Assembly (NCBI GenBank): GCA_919901705.1
Contig: CAKKPR010000092.1
Location: forward strand, 1,551-7,293
Origin: Thermodesulfovibrionales bacterium
GTDB taxonomy: Bacteria; Nitrospirota; Thermodesulfovibrionia; Thermodesulfovibrionales; UBA1546
DNA: 5,743 bases
Direction of reading: 5' to 3'
Shown here: positions 5,223 through 5,743 of the stretch, one piece after another
How the letters are laid out: every line of letters begins with the position of its first letter
Numbering within the stretch: the stretch's first letter is position 1
Translations under genes and position numbers: made by a program
Notes under the pieces: generated by a model
What the model saw: only the letters and a program-made list of their open reading frames with translations
Database searches by the model: none
Told to the model about the DNA's origin: nothing

Positions 5223-5240
5223 TTGTGGTGGGGGCGGAGG
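5223..5240. repeat. G-rich box, right copy (partner of 4231-4247)
   Basis: TTGTGGTGGGGGCGGAGG on the plus strand. It lies 12 bp upstream of the extended -10 promoter, so it occupies the -35 region of the RelE/ParE-like module and could influence its transcription. Confidence 0.45.
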
Positions 5241-5251
5241 AGGTTGCTGTT

Positions 5252-5261
5252 GTGGTATAAT
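5252..5261 (+). promoter_or_regulatory. Extended -10 promoter GTGGTATAAT of the RelE/ParE-like module
   Basis: TGG (5253-5255) followed by a perfect TATAAT (5256-5261) is an extended -10 element. Transcription starting near 5268 would give a leader of about 28 nt that includes the AAGGAG ribosome site. No -35 match is seen; that area is the G-rich box. Confidence 0.6.
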
Positions 5262-5295
5262 TATTTCAGAAACTCAGCCTTTGAAGGAGAATAAT

Positions 5296-5544
5296 ATGCC
5301 AATTGCTTTAAAACAAGAAACAGGGCTTATTAAAGTAAAGCAGTACTTAACCGACAGGAAAGGCCATAAGGTTGCTGCTGTTATCGATATGGATGAGTTC
5401 AACAGATTAGCAATACTGCTTGAAACCATTCCTCCTTCCGAGAGATGGCTTTATAAAAATAAAGCTGCACTCAAAAGTGTCCACAAAGGATTAAAAGAAG
5501 CCTCTCAGGGCAAGATTTCAAAACTCAACCTTAAAGAACTATAG
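5296..5544 (+). CDS. Antitoxin-like protein (Phd/RelB type) of a RelE/ParE-family module
   Basis: An 82-residue protein starting at the ATG at 5296, chosen because AAGGAG (5284-5289) lies 6 nt upstream; the in-frame TTG at 5281 precedes the ribosome site and is rejected. The N-terminal half, with VKQYLTDRKGHKVAAVIDMDEFNRL, fits the beta-strand/helix layout of Phd/YefM/RelB-type DNA-binding antitoxins, in which a VIDMDEF-type strand-helix is common. The C-terminal part (about 45-82) is charged, with LKSVHKGLKEASQGKISKLNLKEL, like the extended toxin-binding tail of RelB-type antitoxins. From family knowledge, such proteins repress their own promoter and neutralise the toxin. The next gene begins 8 nt after its stop. 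Family membership is inferred from shape and context. Confidence 0.8.
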   Translation: MPIALKQETGLIKVKQYLTDRKGHKVAAVIDMDEFNRLAILLETIPPSERWLYKNKAALKSVHKGLKEASQGKISKLNLKEL

Positions 5545-5558
5545 GAACCTCCTTGTTC
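5536..5558 (+). promoter_or_regulatory. Possible hairpin covering the toxin ribosome site and TTG start
   Basis: AGGA (5543-5546) pairs with TCCT (5550-5553) around the loop ACC, and GAAC (5536-5539) pairs with GTTC (5555-5558). The Shine-Dalgarno and the TTG start codon both lie in this structure. Ribosomes finishing the antitoxin would open it, which would couple toxin synthesis to antitoxin synthesis. The stem is short and split by an internal loop, so stability is uncertain. Confidence 0.35.
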
Positions 5559-5743
5559 GATATTTTCCTGACTGATGAAGCAAAAGAACAGTTAAACCGG
5601 CTTAAGACAGACAAAGGTCTTGCCAAACGATACAACGCAGTAAAAAAGGCAATTCAATTCTTATCCCAAAACCCAAGGCATCCCGGACTTAAAACTCATG
5701 AATTCACTTCACTCAAAGGCCCTAAGGGAGAAAAAGTTTTTGA
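5553..5743 (+). CDS. RelE/ParE-superfamily toxin, N-terminal part, truncated by window edge
   Basis: A frame open to the window end (63 codons plus 2 bases) starts at TTG 5553-5555, after the Shine-Dalgarno-like AGGA (5543-5546) with a 6-nt spacer. No ATG or GTG exists in frame near the front. The product begins MFDIFLTDEAKEQLNRL, continues with LAKRYNAVKKAIQFLSQNP, then RHPGLKTHEF, SLKGPKGEKVF. I recognise the NPRHPGL.THE..SLKGP.GEKVFE pattern from RelE/ParE-like small proteins, where the sequence usually goes on with a Tyr/Arg-rich beta-strand part that is missing here because the window ends. Known members are ribosome-dependent mRNA endonucleases (RelE) or gyrase poisons (ParE); which applies cannot be decided. 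It is the second gene of the operon with the antitoxin at 5296-5544. Confidence 0.85.
   Translation, partial: MFDIFLTDEAKEQLNRLKTDKGLAKRYNAVKKAIQFLSQNPRHPGLKTHEFTSLKGPKGEKVF

Larger units (their letters stand above)
5015..5295. other. Divergent 281-bp intergenic region between two toxin-antitoxin modules
   Basis: The region holds the minus-strand promoter of the NTase pair (5026-5034), a tandem-repeat patch (5097-5147), a REP-like CT/GA-rich inverted repeat (5174-5207), a G-rich box (5223-5240) and the plus-strand promoter of the RelE/ParE-like pair (5252-5261). No further gene or RNA is seen. Confidence 0.6.

Noticed and set aside
5281..5283. TTG as start of the 5296-5544 antitoxin
   Set aside because: It precedes the AAGGAG ribosome site, which is well placed for the ATG at 5296.

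Overview
This 5.7 kb window looks like chromosomal DNA from a Gram-negative bacterium that is probably uncultivated. The style (sigma-54 regulator, YifB/ComM ATPase, long LOG-family protein, many small toxin-antitoxin pairs, G+C in the mid-forties by eye) resembles Nitrospirota or former deltaproteobacterial genomes. That placement is inference; no marker gene fixes the taxon. Both ends cut through genes.

Layout. Bases 1-1061 (+) hold the C-terminal part of an NtrC-family sigma-54 activator, overlapped by 4 bp by a small glycine-rich membrane protein. A hairpin at 1105-1131 separates this unit from a convergent YifB/ComM-type AAA+ ATPase (1156-2688, -). The YifB gene has a near-consensus promoter only 5 nt from its ATG, so its mRNA is probably leaderless. 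Upstream of it lie a candidate minus-strand terminator (2765-2794), a 30-residue Cys/His-rich protein with a strong Shine-Dalgarno (2875-2967, -), and a LOG-family nucleotide phosphoribohydrolase-like gene (3058-4098, -). The LOG-like gene may be preceded by a 12-codon leader ORF.

Bases 4167-5743 are accessory in character. A nucleotidyltransferase (AbiEii/DUF6036-like) and a 69-residue partner form an overlapping minus-strand pair (4266-5014). It sits between two related patches of imperfect 7-8 bp tandem repeats, each with a G-rich box on its right. Facing away from it on the plus strand is a second pair: an 82-residue antitoxin-like protein and the start of a RelE/ParE-type toxin that begins with TTG and runs off the window. 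Both pairs are preceded by the same 10-mer, GTGGTATAAT, an extended -10 promoter.

How the genes relate. The left half looks like ordinary regulatory and housekeeping genes. The right half is a small toxin-antitoxin island with two divergent modules. The most notable structure runs across the window: three minus-strand units (YifB, the LOG leader ORF and the NTase partner) have a TATAAT box 5, 7 or 11 nt before an ATG without a Shine-Dalgarno, which suggests leaderless or nearly leaderless translation. The 30-residue protein and the plus-strand antitoxin have conventional leaders with good ribosome-binding sites.
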